Shown piece by piece: positions 1 to 8,988 of a stretch of DNA of 64,000 nt. The translations under genes were made by a program, and so were the position numbers. How positions within the stretch are numbered: the first letter of the stretch is position 1; the number at the start of each line of letters is the position of its first letter. The notes below the pieces were generated by a model that was given only the letters and a program-made list of their open reading frames with translations, was not told the DNA's origin and searched no databases. Source of the stretch: Dyella psychrodurans (GTDB taxonomy: Bacteria; Pseudomonadota; Gammaproteobacteria; Xanthomonadales; Rhodanobacteraceae); contig NZ_QRBF01000003.1 of NCBI RefSeq assembly GCF_003363265.1, positions 124,001 through 188,000 of the forward strand. Direction: 5' to 3'.

Positions 1-1073
1 AGCAGGCCAAGCCGGACTTGCATCTGAGTTTCGTCGATCCGCAAAAAGATCCCGCCGCGATGCGCAACCTTGGCATCACGGTGGATGGCGAACTGATCCT
101 GCAATACCGCCATCGCGAGCAGCGCCTGGATACGCTGACCGAACGCAGTCTCACCGATGCGATGGAGCGCCTCGTGCGCGGCAACGATCGCATCGTCGCC
201 TTCGTGACAGGCGACGGCGAACGCCGCGCGGACGGTGACGCCAACGCCGATCTCGGCACCTTCGTCCAACAGCTCGAACACAGCGGCATGCGTGCCGTGC
301 CGCTGAACTTCTCGCAAGTCACCGCCGTTCCCGATCACACGGATCTTGTCGTGCTTGCAAGTCCTCAGGCTGCGCTGTCCGCCGGTGCCGTGAAAGCGCT
401 GATCGATTACCTGGGCAAGGGCGGCAACGTGCTTTGGCTCGCCGACCCGGGCAATCAGGATCCCAGCTTGCAACCGCTCGCCGATGCGCTGGGCGTCCGT
501 GTGCTGCCTGGCGAACTGGTCGATGCATCGGCCGCCGCGACGGGCCTGAAAGACCCGCGCATGATCGTGCTTGGAGATTACCCACTCAGCGATATCACGC
601 GCGGTTTCACGCTCACGACGCTATTCCCTGAAGTCGCGCCGCTTGCCGAAGTGAGCAAGCAGGACTGGCAGATCGTTCCGTTCCTGCGTTCCAGCCCACA
701 GGCGAGCACGCAGACGCTCGACGGCTCGCAAGCCAATGCACTGAAAGGACCGTTGGATTTCGGCTTCGCACTGAGTCGACTTTCTCCGAGCCCGAACAAG
801 AGCGAGCAGCGCATTGTGATGATCGGCAACGGCGATTTCCTGTCCAACAGTTATCTCGGCAACGGCGGCAATCGCGCCTTGGGCGAGCGCATTTTCGATT
901 GGCTGCTCGGCGACGATGCCTTGATCAACATGCCGCCACGCGGCGCGCCGGATCGGGTGCTGATGGTTTCCCAGGGCGAATTGAACGTGCTGAGCATCGC
1001 CTACATCGTCGTCGTGCCGCTGTTACTGCTGATCATCGGCGGCGTGATTGCATGGCGCCGGCGTCGCGCATGA
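1..1073 (+). CDS. GldG-type ABC transporter auxiliary protein, 5' truncated by window edge
   Basis: Reading frame is open from base 3 with no start codon in the window, so the N-terminus lies upstream. The visible ~356 residues resemble the GldG / ABC-type uncharacterised auxiliary (DUF4350-like) proteins: a periplasmic alpha/beta domain with a 'WLADPG' segment and, at the C-terminus, one transmembrane helix (IAYIVVVPLLLLIIGGVI) followed by an Arg-rich cytoplasmic tail. In this family the protein works with an ABC permease and ATPase, presumably encoded upstream. The stop codon overlaps the next start (ATGA), so it is co-transcribed with the DUF4340-like gene. Family is recognised by overall resemblance only; substrate unknown. 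Confidence 0.75.
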   Translation, partial: QAKPDLHLSFVDPQKDPAAMRNLGITVDGELILQYRHREQRLDTLTERSLTDAMERLVRGNDRIVAFVTGDGERRADGDANADLGTFVQQLEHSGMRAVPLNFSQVTAVPDHTDLVVLASPQAALSAGAVKALIDYLGKGGNVLWLADPGNQDPSLQPLADALGVRVLPGELVDASAAATGLKDPRMIVLGDYPLSDITRGFTLTTLFPEVAPLAEVSKQDWQIVPFLRSSPQASTQTLDGSQANALKGPLDFGFALSRLSPSPNKSEQRIVMIGNGDFLSNSYLGNGGNRALGERIFDWLLGDDALINMPPRGAPDRVLMVSQGELNVLSIAYIVVVPLLLLIIGGVIAWRRRRA

Positions 1074-1561
1074 AGCGTGCAGCGCGCCAACAGTTATGGT
1101 TTGCCGTCGCAGTGCTCGTGCTGCTCACTGCGGCCTGGTGGCAACTTCGCAGCGACCGGATGTCCGCGCCGGGCACGCTGCTTTCGATCGACCCCGATGC
1201 GATCACACGGGTCAACCTGCAAATCGGCAATGCCTCTGAGCATTACGTGAAACGCGATGGCCATTGGTGGCGTACCGACCAGGCAACTTCCACTCGCGCG
1301 GACGATCTGCGCCTGGGCGAATTGACGCGCATCGCCGCCGCGCCAGTACAAAGCTGGCAACGGGCCGATAGCTACGAGCCTGCAAAGATCGGTCTGTCAC
1401 CGCCCCAGGCGAAACTGAATCTCGATGGCCAGACGCTGCTGTTTGGCGGCATGACCGCCATCGGCCAGAGTTGTTATGTGCAAGCCGGCCAGCGAGTGGG
1501 TATCGTTTCGCTGCGCTACATGCCGCGTTCGGCGCAAAGCGCATCGATCAAGGCACCGTGA
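1070..1561 (+). CDS. DUF4340-like membrane-anchored protein
   Basis: 163 residues starting at the ATG that overlaps the preceding TGA. One N-terminal transmembrane segment (about residues 9-25) after a basic start, then a periplasmic part. DUF4340 proteins habitually follow gldG-like genes in ABC-2 type operons, and that order is seen here; at 163 residues it is shorter than many DUF4340 members. Function of the family is not established. Followed after one base by mutM, so probably the same transcript. Confidence 0.65.
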   Translation: MKRAARQQLWFAVAVLVLLTAAWWQLRSDRMSAPGTLLSIDPDAITRVNLQIGNASEHYVKRDGHWWRTDQATSTRADDLRLGELTRIAAAPVQSWQRADSYEPAKIGLSPPQAKLNLDGQTLLFGGMTAIGQSCYVQAGQRVGIVSLRYMPRSAQSASIKAP

Positions 1562-1562
1562 C

Positions 1563-2390
1563 ATGCCGGAACTGCCCGAAGTAGAAACCACCCGACGAGG
1601 TATCGCGCCGCATTTGATCGGCCGCCGCATCGTAAGCGTGACGTTGCGCCGCGCGGATTTGCGCTGGCCGATTCCGCGCGAGATTTCCGACGTGCTGCCG
1701 GGACAGCGCATCGACGAGGTGGAGCGTCGCGCCAAATACCTGCTGCTCCACACCTCCGCGGGCAGCGCGTTGCTGCACTTGGGTATGTCGGGTGTGTTGC
1801 GTGTGCTGCCGCCGGACATTCCGGCCGGCGCGCACGATCATGTCGATCTCCTGCTTGAGCCGACCAGGCAGGAACGCGAGCGCATCCTGCGTTTCACCGA
1901 TCCTCGTCGCTTCGGTTGCCTGCTCTGGCAGCCAGCCGGAACCACGCACGAACTGCTCGCCAATCTGGGCCCGGAGCCGCTGACTGATGCGTTCGACGGC
2001 GCACTGCTGTGGCAACGCTCCCGCGGGCGCAAAGCGGCAGTGAAGTTGTTTCTGATGGACAACGCCATCGTGGTGGGCGTGGGAAACATCTACGCCAGCG
2101 AAGCCTTGTTCGCGGCCGGCATCGATCCGCGTCGTGCCGCCGGTTCGGTGTCACGCCCGCGCTACGAACGACTTGCCGCAGAAGTGAAGCGCATTCTCGC
2201 GTGGGCGATCGAGCGCGGTGGCACCACGTTGCGCGACTTCCTCAATCCGGATGGCGCGCCTGGCTACTTCTTCCGCGAATTGTCCGTGTACGGACGCGAA
2301 GGCGAACCGTGCAAGGTGTGCGGCACGGCCATTCGGCAGGCCGTGATCGGTCAGCGCTCGACGTTCTGGTGCCCGCGTTGCCAGAAGTGA
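1563..2390 (+). CDS. mutM: formamidopyrimidine-DNA glycosylase MutM (Fpg)
   Basis: 275 residues. Base-excision repair enzyme removing 8-oxoguanine and formamidopyrimidines, with AP-lyase activity. The mature N-terminus [13 protein letters not shown] carries the catalytic Pro and Glu; the helix-two-turn-helix segment holds '[12 protein letters not shown]'; the C-terminus has the four-Cys zinc finger (CKVC...CPRC) that contacts DNA. The ATG at 1563 is chosen because Pro must be residue 2; it lies one base after the preceding stop. Length is normal for the family. Confidence 0.97.
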   Translation: MPELPEVETTRRGIAPHLIGRRIVSVTLRRADLRWPIPREISDVLPGQRIDEVERRAKYLLLHTSAGSALLHLGMSGVLRVLPPDIPAGAHDHVDLLLEPTRQERERILRFTDPRRFGCLLWQPAGTTHELLANLGPEPLTDAFDGALLWQRSRGRKAAVKLFLMDNAIVVGVGNIYASEALFAAGIDPRRAAGSVSRPRYERLAAEVKRILAWAIERGGTTLRDFLNPDGAPGYFFRELSVYGREGEPCKVCGTAIRQAVIGQRSTFWCPRCQK

Positions 2391-2403
2391 GCGCTGTCCG
2401 CAC

Positions 2404-3177
2404 TCACTCTTCGCCGGGCCAATAGAACGCGACGTAAGTATTGTTGAACTGCGGATGGTCGTAACCGCCGCCCAATTCGGCCACCAATCCGCCGAAAATA
2501 CCGTCCACTTCCATCGCCTGCCCATCGACGAAGTGCGCGCCCAGCGCCTGCAATTGCATCAGGTGCTGCACCAGTGCGCCGGCGCGATCGGCTTCGTGAG
2601 CAGGCACATCATGCAGGCTGATGTCGGGCCGGCCGAATTTGCGCAGGCCGCGCGTATGAATCCAAAAACGATCGGAATGCTCTTCTTCGTCGCGCAGGAT
2701 CAGCACATGGTTGCGCAGCGGTGCGCCATCCTTGACCAGATAGCGGCGCCGCCATTCGTCCGCATCGAACAGGGTGAGGATCTGCGGATCGAGAATCGCC
2801 ACACCACCGATATCGAGCAATCCGGCAAGCACACCGAACACGTCACGCATGTAGCCCGTATCCGGGCTGTCCTTGAAGCGCCCGCGGATCACCAGCACCT
2901 GCGGCGCGGCGATCGCTTTTTCGAAAGCCTCCGGCGCATCGTTCTTGAACAGGTCGCCCAGCGGACCTTTCAGCGGATAGCCTTCCCATTCGCGCAGGCT
3001 GCTGTGGTGATGGCTGCTCAGTTCCACCTCTTCCGGCAGGCCATCGCTGCCATAGTCGGCGGACGGCACGCGGATCGGCTTGAAATCACCGAAAACATAG
3101 AACTGCAGAATGATTTCCTCGTCGCTCGGCTGCCAGTGCGGGCGCTGCCACGCGGGGAAGTACATCGGATTGCTCAT
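2404..3177 (-). CDS. hypothetical protein (DUF4261-like region not certain)
   Basis: 257 residues, no signal peptide or membrane segment. Acidic, with a His-rich patch (SSHHHSS near residue 60) and an aromatic C-terminus ending in WPGEE. No family is recognised with confidence. The ATG at 3177 is chosen over an upstream GTG (3201) because an AAGGA ribosome site stands about 9 bases before it. It lies between convergent mutM and, upstream, tdk on the same strand (33 bases apart), so it may be co-transcribed with tdk. Codon use resembles the neighbours, arguing for a real resident gene. Confidence 0.7.
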   Translation of the reverse strand: MSNPMYFPAWQRPHWQPSDEEIILQFYVFGDFKPIRVPSADYGSDGLPEEVELSSHHHSSLREWEGYPLKGPLGDLFKNDAPEAFEKAIAAPQVLVIRGRFKDSPDTGYMRDVFGVLAGLLDIGGVAILDPQILTLFDADEWRRRYLVKDGAPLRNHVLILRDEEEHSDRFWIHTRGLRKFGRPDISLHDVPAHEADRAGALVQHLMQLQALGAHFVDGQAMEVDGIFGGLVAELGGGYDHPQFNNTYVAFYWPGEE

Positions 3178-3210
3178 GCATTGTTCCTTCAAAGTCGGCA
3201 CGGATAGGGA

Positions 3211-3843
3211 TCAGTGCTTGCCATCCAGCGGCAAACCCGGCTGTTGCAGTTCGATACGGCCGTGTCCCTGGGTGATCTTCTTGAACTCGGCGCGGCTCAC
3301 CGAGACATAGCGTTCATTGCCGCCGATCTCAACCTGCGGACCGTCGGTGATCGCGCGTCCCTGTTCGTCCACGCGCACCACCATGGTGGCCTTGCGGCCG
3401 GTGTGGCAAATGGTCTTGATCTCCTCAAGATTATCGGCCCAGGCCAGCAGGTACTTGCTGCCCTCGAACAATTCGCCACGAAAATCGGTACGCAGGCCGT
3501 ACGCCAGCACGGGAATGTCGAGCTGATCGACCACGTCGCTGAGCTGCCAGACCTGCGCCTTGCTCAGGAACTGCGCCTCGTCGACAAATACGCAGTGCAG
3601 CGCACCGTGTTCGGCGATATCCGCCTTCACCAGCGCCAGCAGATCTTCCTTGCCGGCAAAGCGCCGCGCCTGCGATTTCAGTCCGATACGCGACGCGACC
3701 ACGCCTTCGCCGTAGCGATTGTCCAGGGCGGGCGTGAGAATCAACGTGCGCATGCCGCGCTCGTAGTAGTTGTAAGCGCTCTGCAGCAGGTTGGTGGTCT
3801 TGCCGGCATTCATTGCCGAGTAATAGAAGTAGAGCTTGGCCAT
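3211..3843 (-). CDS. tdk: thymidine kinase, type II
   Basis: 210 residues. Phosphorylates thymidine to dTMP in the salvage pathway. P-loop SAMNAGKT at about residues 9-16, Walker-B-like VDEAQFL at 87-93, and the [11 protein letters not shown] lasso-domain motif near 177-187. Type II enzymes usually hold a structural zinc with four Cys/His ligands in the C-terminal domain; here only Cys146 remains and the second pair reads Ser, so zinc is probably absent. Divergent from rep with about 140 bases between. Confidence 0.95.
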   Translation of the reverse strand: MAKLYFYYSAMNAGKTTNLLQSAYNYYERGMRTLILTPALDNRYGEGVVASRIGLKSQARRFAGKEDLLALVKADIAEHGALHCVFVDEAQFLSKAQVWQLSDVVDQLDIPVLAYGLRTDFRGELFEGSKYLLAWADNLEEIKTICHTGRKATMVVRVDEQGRAITDGPQVEIGGNERYVSVSRAEFKKITQGHGRIELQQPGLPLDGKH

Positions 3844-3984
3844 GCGGGCGTCGGGATGCTGGATGGCGCATGTTAACCCGCCGCGCTGCCATCGGAACGG
3901 ATCGGGCGCAAGCCTGCTCGGGGGAGCCGGCGTTTGCTAGGATCACTCGTTACCTCGCCTCCCTCCTACCGGTCCATCCGCCGC

Positions 3985-5967
3985 ATGCTCAACCCCCAAC
4001 AATTGGCCGCCGTCGAACACGTCGACAGCCCGCTGCTGGTGCTGGCCGGCGCCGGTTCCGGCAAGACCTCGGTGATCACCCAGAAGATCGCCCACCTGGT
4101 GCAGCGGCGAAAGCTGGCCGCCTCGAAAATCGCGGCCATCACCTTCACCAACAAGGCGGCGCGGGAGATGCGCGAGCGTGTCGGCAAGCTGGTGAGTGCG
4201 GACGATGCGCAGGCGCTCACGGTGTGCACCTTCCACGCCCTTGGCCTGAAATTCCTGCAGATCGAGCATGAACGCGCCGGCCTGCGCCGCGGCTTTTCCG
4301 TGCTGGATGCGGACGACAGCGAAAACATCGTCAAGGAACTGGCGCCCAAAGGCGCAAAGCCCGACGTGCTGTTCGGCCTGCGCAACCTGCTCAGCCGCGC
4401 GAAGAACAGCGGCCTGTCCCCAGACGAAGCGCTGGCTGCCGCACGCAGTCCGCGCGAGCTGGACGCGGCCACGATTTATCAGATGTACCAGCAGCGCCTC
4501 GCGGCGTTCAATGCGGTGGATTTCGACGACCTCATCCGCTTGCCCCTGCGGATCCTGGAAAGCGACGAAGCGTGCCGCAGCGGCTGGCGCGAACGTCTGC
4601 GCTATTTGCTGGTGGACGAATATCAGGACACCAACGACGCGCAGTACCGCCTGCTGAAAGCCTTGTCCGGCGATCGTGGCAATTTCACCTGCGTGGGCGA
4701 TGACGATCAGTCGATCTATGCATGGCGGGGCGCGAACCCTGAAAACATCGATCAGCTCGGCAAGGACTGGCCGAGCCTGCGCGTGATCAAGCTGGAGCAG
4801 AACTACCGTTGCGGCAAGCGCATCTTGCGTGCCGCGAACCAGCTTATCGCCAACAATCCGCACTTGCATGCGAAGAAACTCTGGAGCGAGCACCCGGAAG
4901 GCGCGCCCATCCGCATCATCGAATGCAAGGATGCGGAGCACGAAGCCGAACGCATCGCCGGCATGGCCGCGACCCTGGCGGAAAAGCACAAGGTGCGTTG
5001 GCACGACATGGCCATCCTCTATCGCGGCAATTTCCAGGCACGTCCGCTGGAAAAGGCGCTGCGCCTGGCACGCGTGCCGTATCACCTTACCGGCGCGCTG
5101 TCGTTTCTGGACCGCGCGGAAGTGAAGGATCTGCTGTGTTATCTGCGGCTGCTCACCAATCCCAGCGACGATGCCGCGTTCCTGCGCGTGGTGAATGTTC
5201 CCAAGCGCGAAATCGGCGCCACCACATTGGAGAAACTCGGCCAGCTTGCGCAATCGCGCCACGGCTCGCTGCTCGATGCCGTCCGCAGCGACAGCGTGCT
5301 GCGCCAGTTGAGTCCGCGTCCTGCCGCGGCACTGGCCTCGTTCTCGGATCTCCTGGACGAACTGCGCAGCGCGTCGCTACATGAAAGTGCAGCCGACCTC
5401 GTGGAATGCGTACTGACGCGCACACAGTACGCCGCGCATGTCGCCGCGGGTACGAGCGATGCCGCTTTGCGCGAACGTCGCCTGGGCAATCTGCGGGAAC
5501 TGACCGACTGGTTCCGCGCCATGCAGAAAGGCGGCAGCGGCGCGGGCGATCTCGCTTCGCAGCTGGCGCTGCTTAGTCACGCCGATCGCGACGAACCGGG
5601 CAACGCGTTGCGCATGATGACATTGCATGCGGCAAAGGGACTGGAGTTCCGCTTCGTTTTCATCGTCGGCTGCGAAGATGGCACGTTGCCGCACGACGGC
5701 GCGATCGACGAAGGCCGCACCGACGAAGAACGTCGCCTGATGTACGTGGGCATCACACGCGCCAAGGAACTGCTAACCTTGTCGTGGTCGTCCAAGACCA
5801 AACGCTACGGCGAAGTGCACAGCAACCAGCCCAGCCGCTTCCTGCACGAACTGCCGCAGGACGACTTGCATTGGGAAGGCAAGGACCCCGAAGCGGACAA
5901 GGAAGCCGTCCGCGAAACCGCCGAGTCGCACATGGCGAAAATTGCCGCGATGCTCGCCGGCAACTGA
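3985..5967 (+). CDS. rep: ATP-dependent DNA helicase Rep (UvrD superfamily 1)
   Basis: 660 residues, close to the E. coli Rep length of 673. 3'-5' helicase that clears proteins ahead of the replication fork and helps restart. Walker A GAGSGKT at about residues 22-28, motif II DEYQDT near 212, VGDDDQSIYAWRGA near 235-248, C-terminal motif VI YVGITRAKE. The near-terminal ELPQDDLHWEGKD favours Rep over UvrD. The ATG at 3985 (MLNPQQLAAVEH) is chosen because it matches the family N-terminus; an upstream in-frame start would add 17 unrelated residues. Confidence 0.95.
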   Translation: MLNPQQLAAVEHVDSPLLVLAGAGSGKTSVITQKIAHLVQRRKLAASKIAAITFTNKAAREMRERVGKLVSADDAQALTVCTFHALGLKFLQIEHERAGLRRGFSVLDADDSENIVKELAPKGAKPDVLFGLRNLLSRAKNSGLSPDEALAAARSPRELDAATIYQMYQQRLAAFNAVDFDDLIRLPLRILESDEACRSGWRERLRYLLVDEYQDTNDAQYRLLKALSGDRGNFTCVGDDDQSIYAWRGANPENIDQLGKDWPSLRVIKLEQNYRCGKRILRAANQLIANNPHLHAKKLWSEHPEGAPIRIIECKDAEHEAERIAGMAATLAEKHKVRWHDMAILYRGNFQARPLEKALRLARVPYHLTGALSFLDRAEVKDLLCYLRLLTNPSDDAAFLRVVNVPKREIGATTLEKLGQLAQSRHGSLLDAVRSDSVLRQLSPRPAAALASFSDLLDELRSASLHESAADLVECVLTRTQYAAHVAAGTSDAALRERRLGNLRELTDWFRAMQKGGSGAGDLASQLALLSHADRDEPGNALRMMTLHAAKGLEFRFVFIVGCEDGTLPHDGAIDEGRTDEERRLMYVGITRAKELLTLSWSSKTKRYGEVHSNQPSRFLHELPQDDLHWEGKDPEADKEAVRETAESHMAKIAAMLAGN

Positions 5968-5976
5968 GGTGATTGT

Positions 5977-6684
5977 ATGAACCATCACGGCTTTCCGGAC
6001 GAACAGCGCGAAGGGTTGTACCGCGCGATTCGCGAACGTCGCGACGTGCGCTCGCAGTTCCTGCCCGATCCCATTGCGCCGGATGTGCTGGTACGCCTGC
6101 TGCGCGCGGCGCATCACGCGCCCTCGGTCGGCTTCATGCAGCCGTGGGATTTTCTCGTCATCGACAGCATCGAGATCAAGCGTGCAGTCAAGACGCTGTA
6201 CGAAGAGGCCAATGCCGATGCCGCGGCGAACTACACCGACGAACGCGCGGTGCTTTATCGTCGATTGAAGCTGGAAGGCATCGTCGACAGTCCGATCAAT
6301 CTTTGCATCACTTGCGACCGCCAGCGCGGCGGCCCGCACGTACTTGGGCGCAACACGATGCTGGAGACCGATCTCTTCAGCACCTGCCTGGCCGTGCAGA
6401 ATCTATGGCTGGCCGCGCGCGCCGAAGGTATCGGCGTGGGCTGGGTCAGCATTGTCGATCCGACGCAATTGGCGCAAACGTTGAACCTGCCTTCCCATGT
6501 GCAACCCGTCGCGTACCTGTGCCTGGGCTACGTCAGCGAATTTCTGCCACGTCCGGAACTGGAAATCGCGGGCTGGCGTTCGCGCCTGCCCCTGGAGCAG
6601 TTGCTGCACGGCAATACCTGGGGTCATGCACTGGATAACGAGGCCTTGATGGCCGCAGTGCGCGCACCGTCCGATGCGATCTGA
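5977..6684 (+). CDS. bluB: 5,6-dimethylbenzimidazole synthase BluB
   Basis: 235 residues of the nitroreductase-like FMN fold. BluB cleaves reduced FMN with oxygen to form dimethylbenzimidazole, the lower ligand of cobalamin. Seen: N-terminal FYRAI-type RERRDVRSQF flavin-binding motif, RAAHHAPSVGFMQPW, and the conserved C-terminal 'EGIGVGWVSIVD'. Starts nine bases after rep and ends in a hairpin shared with the convergent AI-2E gene. No other cobalamin genes are adjacent, so its use in corrin salvage is inferred. Confidence 0.9.
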   Translation: MNHHGFPDEQREGLYRAIRERRDVRSQFLPDPIAPDVLVRLLRAAHHAPSVGFMQPWDFLVIDSIEIKRAVKTLYEEANADAAANYTDERAVLYRRLKLEGIVDSPINLCITCDRQRGGPHVLGRNTMLETDLFSTCLAVQNLWLAARAEGIGVGWVSIVDPTQLAQTLNLPSHVQPVAYLCLGYVSEFLPRPELEIAGWRSRLPLEQLLHGNTWGHALDNEALMAAVRAPSDAI

Positions 6685-6702
6685 GCGCAACGCGCTCAGA
6701 TC
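6678..6702. terminator. shared hairpin across the bluB / AI-2E convergent stops
   Basis: Perfect inverted repeat GATCTGAGCGC-AAC-GCGCTCAGATC style: an 11-bp stem with a 3-base loop that contains both stop codons (TGA on +, TCA on -). No T tract follows on either strand, so it is a transcript-end structure or weak terminator rather than a classic intrinsic terminator. Confidence 0.5.
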
Positions 6703-7715
6703 ATGCCCTCGGTCTCCAGCTCGCTCTTGAGGTAGGCGTAGTAGATCGGCGCCGCAATAAGACCCGACAGGCCGAACGCCGCCTCCATCGCCAGCATCGC
6801 CACCAGCAACTCCCACGAACGCGCGCGGATCTGCGTGCCGATGATCCGCGCGTTGAGGAAATACTCGAGCTTGTGGATCACGATGAGAAAGCCGAGCGAC
6901 GCGACAGCCACCCAGGCCGATACCGACAACGCGGCGATCGTCACCGCGGTGTTGGAAATGAGATTGCCGATCACCGGCAGCAGCCCGGCGACGAAGGTAA
7001 GCACCACCAGCGTCTTGGAGAGCGGCACGTGAATGCCCATCAGCGGCAACACGCCCAGCAGAAAAATCGCCGTCGCGATGGTGTTGATCAGGGAGATCTT
7101 GATCTGCGCGAACACGATGTTGTGGAAGGCCTCGGCCAGGTGCTGGCAACGCTCGCCCAACGCGGCAGCGAGCGGCCCCACCTGGTGCGGCGGACGCTCG
7201 CGGTTCAATGCCACCAGCGCGCCAAGCACCAATCCGATGATGATGCGCACCAACACGCGCACGGTCTCCGTACCGGCCATCTGCAGGCTCATCGCGTGCT
7301 TGCGGGTCAGGTCCAGCGCCATCACGCGCAATTCGTCCACGCTGTCCGGCAACCAGCCGGTGAGCGTCGCCGGCAATTGCTCGCGCGCCTTTTCGACCAG
7401 CGGCATCAGCTGCTGCTGCCACATCAAGTCGGGGTTGCCGATTTCCTTGCGGAAGAAACTGATCAAGGCAATCACCAATAGCGTGAGCAGACCGACGACG
7501 ATCACACCCAACCCCGTCACCACGACCAGGCGCGCACGCTCGCCGGAGATGCGTCGCCCCAGCAGCGGCGTCACGGCATGCACGAGTTCGTACACCAGCA
7601 AGCCCGCAAACAAGGCAGGCAGCAGTCGTATTTGCAGCACCAGCAACAACGTCACGCCTGCCAGCACATAGCTGGTGATGCGGACGCCGCGCGTGGAATC
7701 GGAGAATGCAGGCAT
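6696..7715 (-). CDS. AI-2E family transporter (PerM/TqsA-like)
   Basis: 339 residues with about eight hydrophobic segments in the family pattern: two helices at the N-terminus, a long soluble stretch (about residues 85-150), then a helix-rich C-terminal half with FVAGLLPVIGNL and a closing GLSGLIAAPIYYAYLKSEL. AI-2E family members export autoinducer-2 or act as sodium/proton antiporters; the substrate here cannot be told. Single gene, convergent with bluB; its promoter must lie in 7716-7827, just after the terminator that closes the toxin-antitoxin operon. Confidence 0.85.
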   Translation of the reverse strand: MPAFSDSTRGVRITSYVLAGVTLLLVLQIRLLPALFAGLLVYELVHAVTPLLGRRISGERARLVVVTGLGVIVVGLLTLLVIALISFFRKEIGNPDLMWQQQLMPLVEKAREQLPATLTGWLPDSVDELRVMALDLTRKHAMSLQMAGTETVRVLVRIIIGLVLGALVALNRERPPHQVGPLAAALGERCQHLAEAFHNIVFAQIKISLINTIATAIFLLGVLPLMGIHVPLSKTLVVLTFVAGLLPVIGNLISNTAVTIAALSVSAWVAVASLGFLIVIHKLEYFLNARIIGTQIRARSWELLVAMLAMEAAFGLSGLIAAPIYYAYLKSELETEGMI

Positions 7716-7827
7716 CGTGCTTGCCCTAGGGACAGGATGTCGGCAAGTCTGTCATAAACTTTCGTCATCCTGACCAAGCATGGCTATTTCTTTCACACCC
7801 CTGTAGCAATTTGCCACCTTGCCAACA

Positions 7828-7851
7828 AAAACCCCGCCGAAGCGGGGTTTT
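7828..7851. terminator. bidirectional intrinsic terminator after the toxin-antitoxin operon
   Basis: Stem ACCCCGC / GCGGGGT with a CGAA loop, flanked by A-run on the left and T-run on the right so that it works on both strands. On the minus strand it directly follows the antitoxin stop (7876) and isolates the operon from the AI-2E gene. Confidence 0.8.
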
Positions 7852-7875
7852 ATCGATCTAAATTGGAGATGTGCG

Positions 7876-8238
7876 TTAGGCAATGCGACGCATGAAATCA
7901 CCGACAGGGACAGTCGGCTCTCCTGCCTCACTTTCCTTTCTCTTAGCTTCTTCGAGAAGCTTCTGATAGATCTCTTTGCTTTCCGAAATGGCGAACCTGT
8001 TTAAAAGATCCCGAATCATCGGCTGGTAACCAATGCCGTGATACTTAGCGATCGCCTTTAATGCGTCCAACAGACCTTTCTGAAGCCTGATGGAAATCGG
8101 CTGCAAACCTAATGCAACGTCGACCTCCATCATTTCTTCCGAGGTAGCGACACGCACATGCTCCTCGCTCATCCCGAGCTGGCCAGACTCCCACGGGCAA
8201 TCCTGTTGGATAGCCTCTTTTTTGCGGGCTGCGGTCAT
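7876..8238 (-). CDS. BrnA-like / CopG-type antitoxin
   Basis: 120 residues from the ATG at 8238. That start is chosen because a strong AGGAAGGAGGAG ribosome site stands just before it; an in-frame GTG at 8292 overlapping the toxin stop (GTGA) would add 18 residues. The centre reads PISIRLQKGLLDALKAIAKYHGIGYQPMIRDLL, the ribbon-helix-helix pattern of BrnA/CopG antitoxins, which neutralise the partner and bind the operon operator. C-terminal half is charged and helical. Second gene of the operon, the usual BrnT-BrnA order. Lower GC and different codon use than the flanks suggest acquisition. Confidence 0.75.
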   Translation of the reverse strand: MTAARKKEAIQQDCPWESGQLGMSEEHVRVATSEEMMEVDVALGLQPISIRLQKGLLDALKAIAKYHGIGYQPMIRDLLNRFAISESKEIYQKLLEEAKRKESEAGEPTVPVGDFMRRIA

Positions 8239-8288
8239 TTTCTCCTCCTTCCTGGGGGCGGACTTATTCATGCTGGTACTTTTCTTGG

Positions 8289-8582
8289 TCACGGTTTCAG
8301 TCCGTACTTTCGATAGATACGGATCTCCTCCTCATTGGGCTCGTACGCTGTCTTGATCTCAACACCTTCATTAGTCGGAACAAAGACAATCTTCAGCAAT
8401 CGGCAATGGTTGGTAGGGGCAATAAACCACCGCGTACGCGGATCAGTGAGATGTTCTGCCCGGGTATCGAAAAGATCCGGCCCTTCGCGATTCTCAAAGC
8501 ATTCGCGGATTTCCTTGCCGGTGACGCCGCCATGCTTCGTAGCCAGCTTTTCTTTCGTCTTAGCCGAGATGCGAATGTCCAC
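8289..8582 (-). CDS. BrnT-like toxin
   Basis: 97 residues from GTG at 8582, preceded by a purine-rich GGGATGGAG ribosome site. Features of the BrnT-like RelE-fold family often mis-annotated as ADP-ribosyl-dinitrogen-reductase hydrolase: RISAKTKEKLATKHGG, ECFENREG, DPRTRWFIAPTNHCRLLKIVFV, and the terminal TAYEPNEEEIRIYRKYG. BrnT toxins are ribosome-independent RNases blocking translation. Longer forms from in-frame TTG/ATG at 8642/8639 would start inside the promoter, so the GTG is preferred. Followed by its antitoxin. Confidence 0.75.
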   Translation of the reverse strand: MDIRISAKTKEKLATKHGGVTGKEIRECFENREGPDLFDTRAEHLTDPRTRWFIAPTNHCRLLKIVFVPTNEGVEIKTAYEPNEEEIRIYRKYGLKP

Positions 8583-8613
8583 GGCTCCATCCCTGCAACC
8601 TTTTGTTGATCCT

Positions 8614-8642
8614 ATTGTATATACAAACAGTTTAGGCATCAA
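8614..8642 (-). promoter_or_regulatory. toxin-antitoxin promoter with operator O1
   Basis: Minus strand: -35 TTGATG (8642-8637), 17-base spacer, -10 TACAAT (8619-8614). A perfect 12-bp palindrome TTGTATATACAA (8615-8626) covers the -10, so a bound repressor would block RNA polymerase. Fits autoregulation by a ribbon-helix-helix antitoxin. Confidence 0.65.
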
Positions 8643-8682
8643 CAGATTGTTTATTCAGTGACTTAAATCACGGCATATCACT

Positions 8683-8694
8683 TTGTATATACAG
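8683..8694. promoter_or_regulatory. second operator copy O2
   Basis: TTGTATATACAG, sharing the 10-bp palindrome TGTATATACA with O1 (8616-8625). The two centres are 68 bp apart, upstream of the toxin-antitoxin promoter. Confidence 0.55.
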
Positions 8695-8988
8695 ATCTCA
8701 ATATGAGGGTGCGTAGCCCCTCTTCAAGTCACCCGCTATTTCACTGATTGGCCTGCCCGATCATTCCTTCAATCCGCAGGGCATCAGAAGGGCAAAAAAA
8801 GCATCTTTATACCGAGCGGCTTTCCGTATTTTTTCCGTACTCGCTCCAGAGCTCACTGGATGCAGGCTAAGTAATTGATTTACTTGGCTGACGACACAGG
8901 GATCAAACTAATGACCCCTTACATGCCAACAACTAGTGGGATACCCCTCGCGACCAGCGGAGGCAGCAGAAGATCGAAACCTTGCGCG
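8695..8988. other. non-coding stretch with decayed attachment-site-like sequence
   Basis: No credible gene. Two direct copies of TTTCCGTA (8821-8828, 8832-8839) stand beside a stretch (about 8885-8930) that on the minus strand looks like the 3' half of a degraded tRNA: variable-loop-like AAGGGGTC, a T-loop-like GTTTGATCC (Ψ-loop C replaced by T), then CAGCCA. It sits next to the toxin-antitoxin operon, as the scar of a lost tRNA-integrated element would. Weak evidence. Confidence 0.3.
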
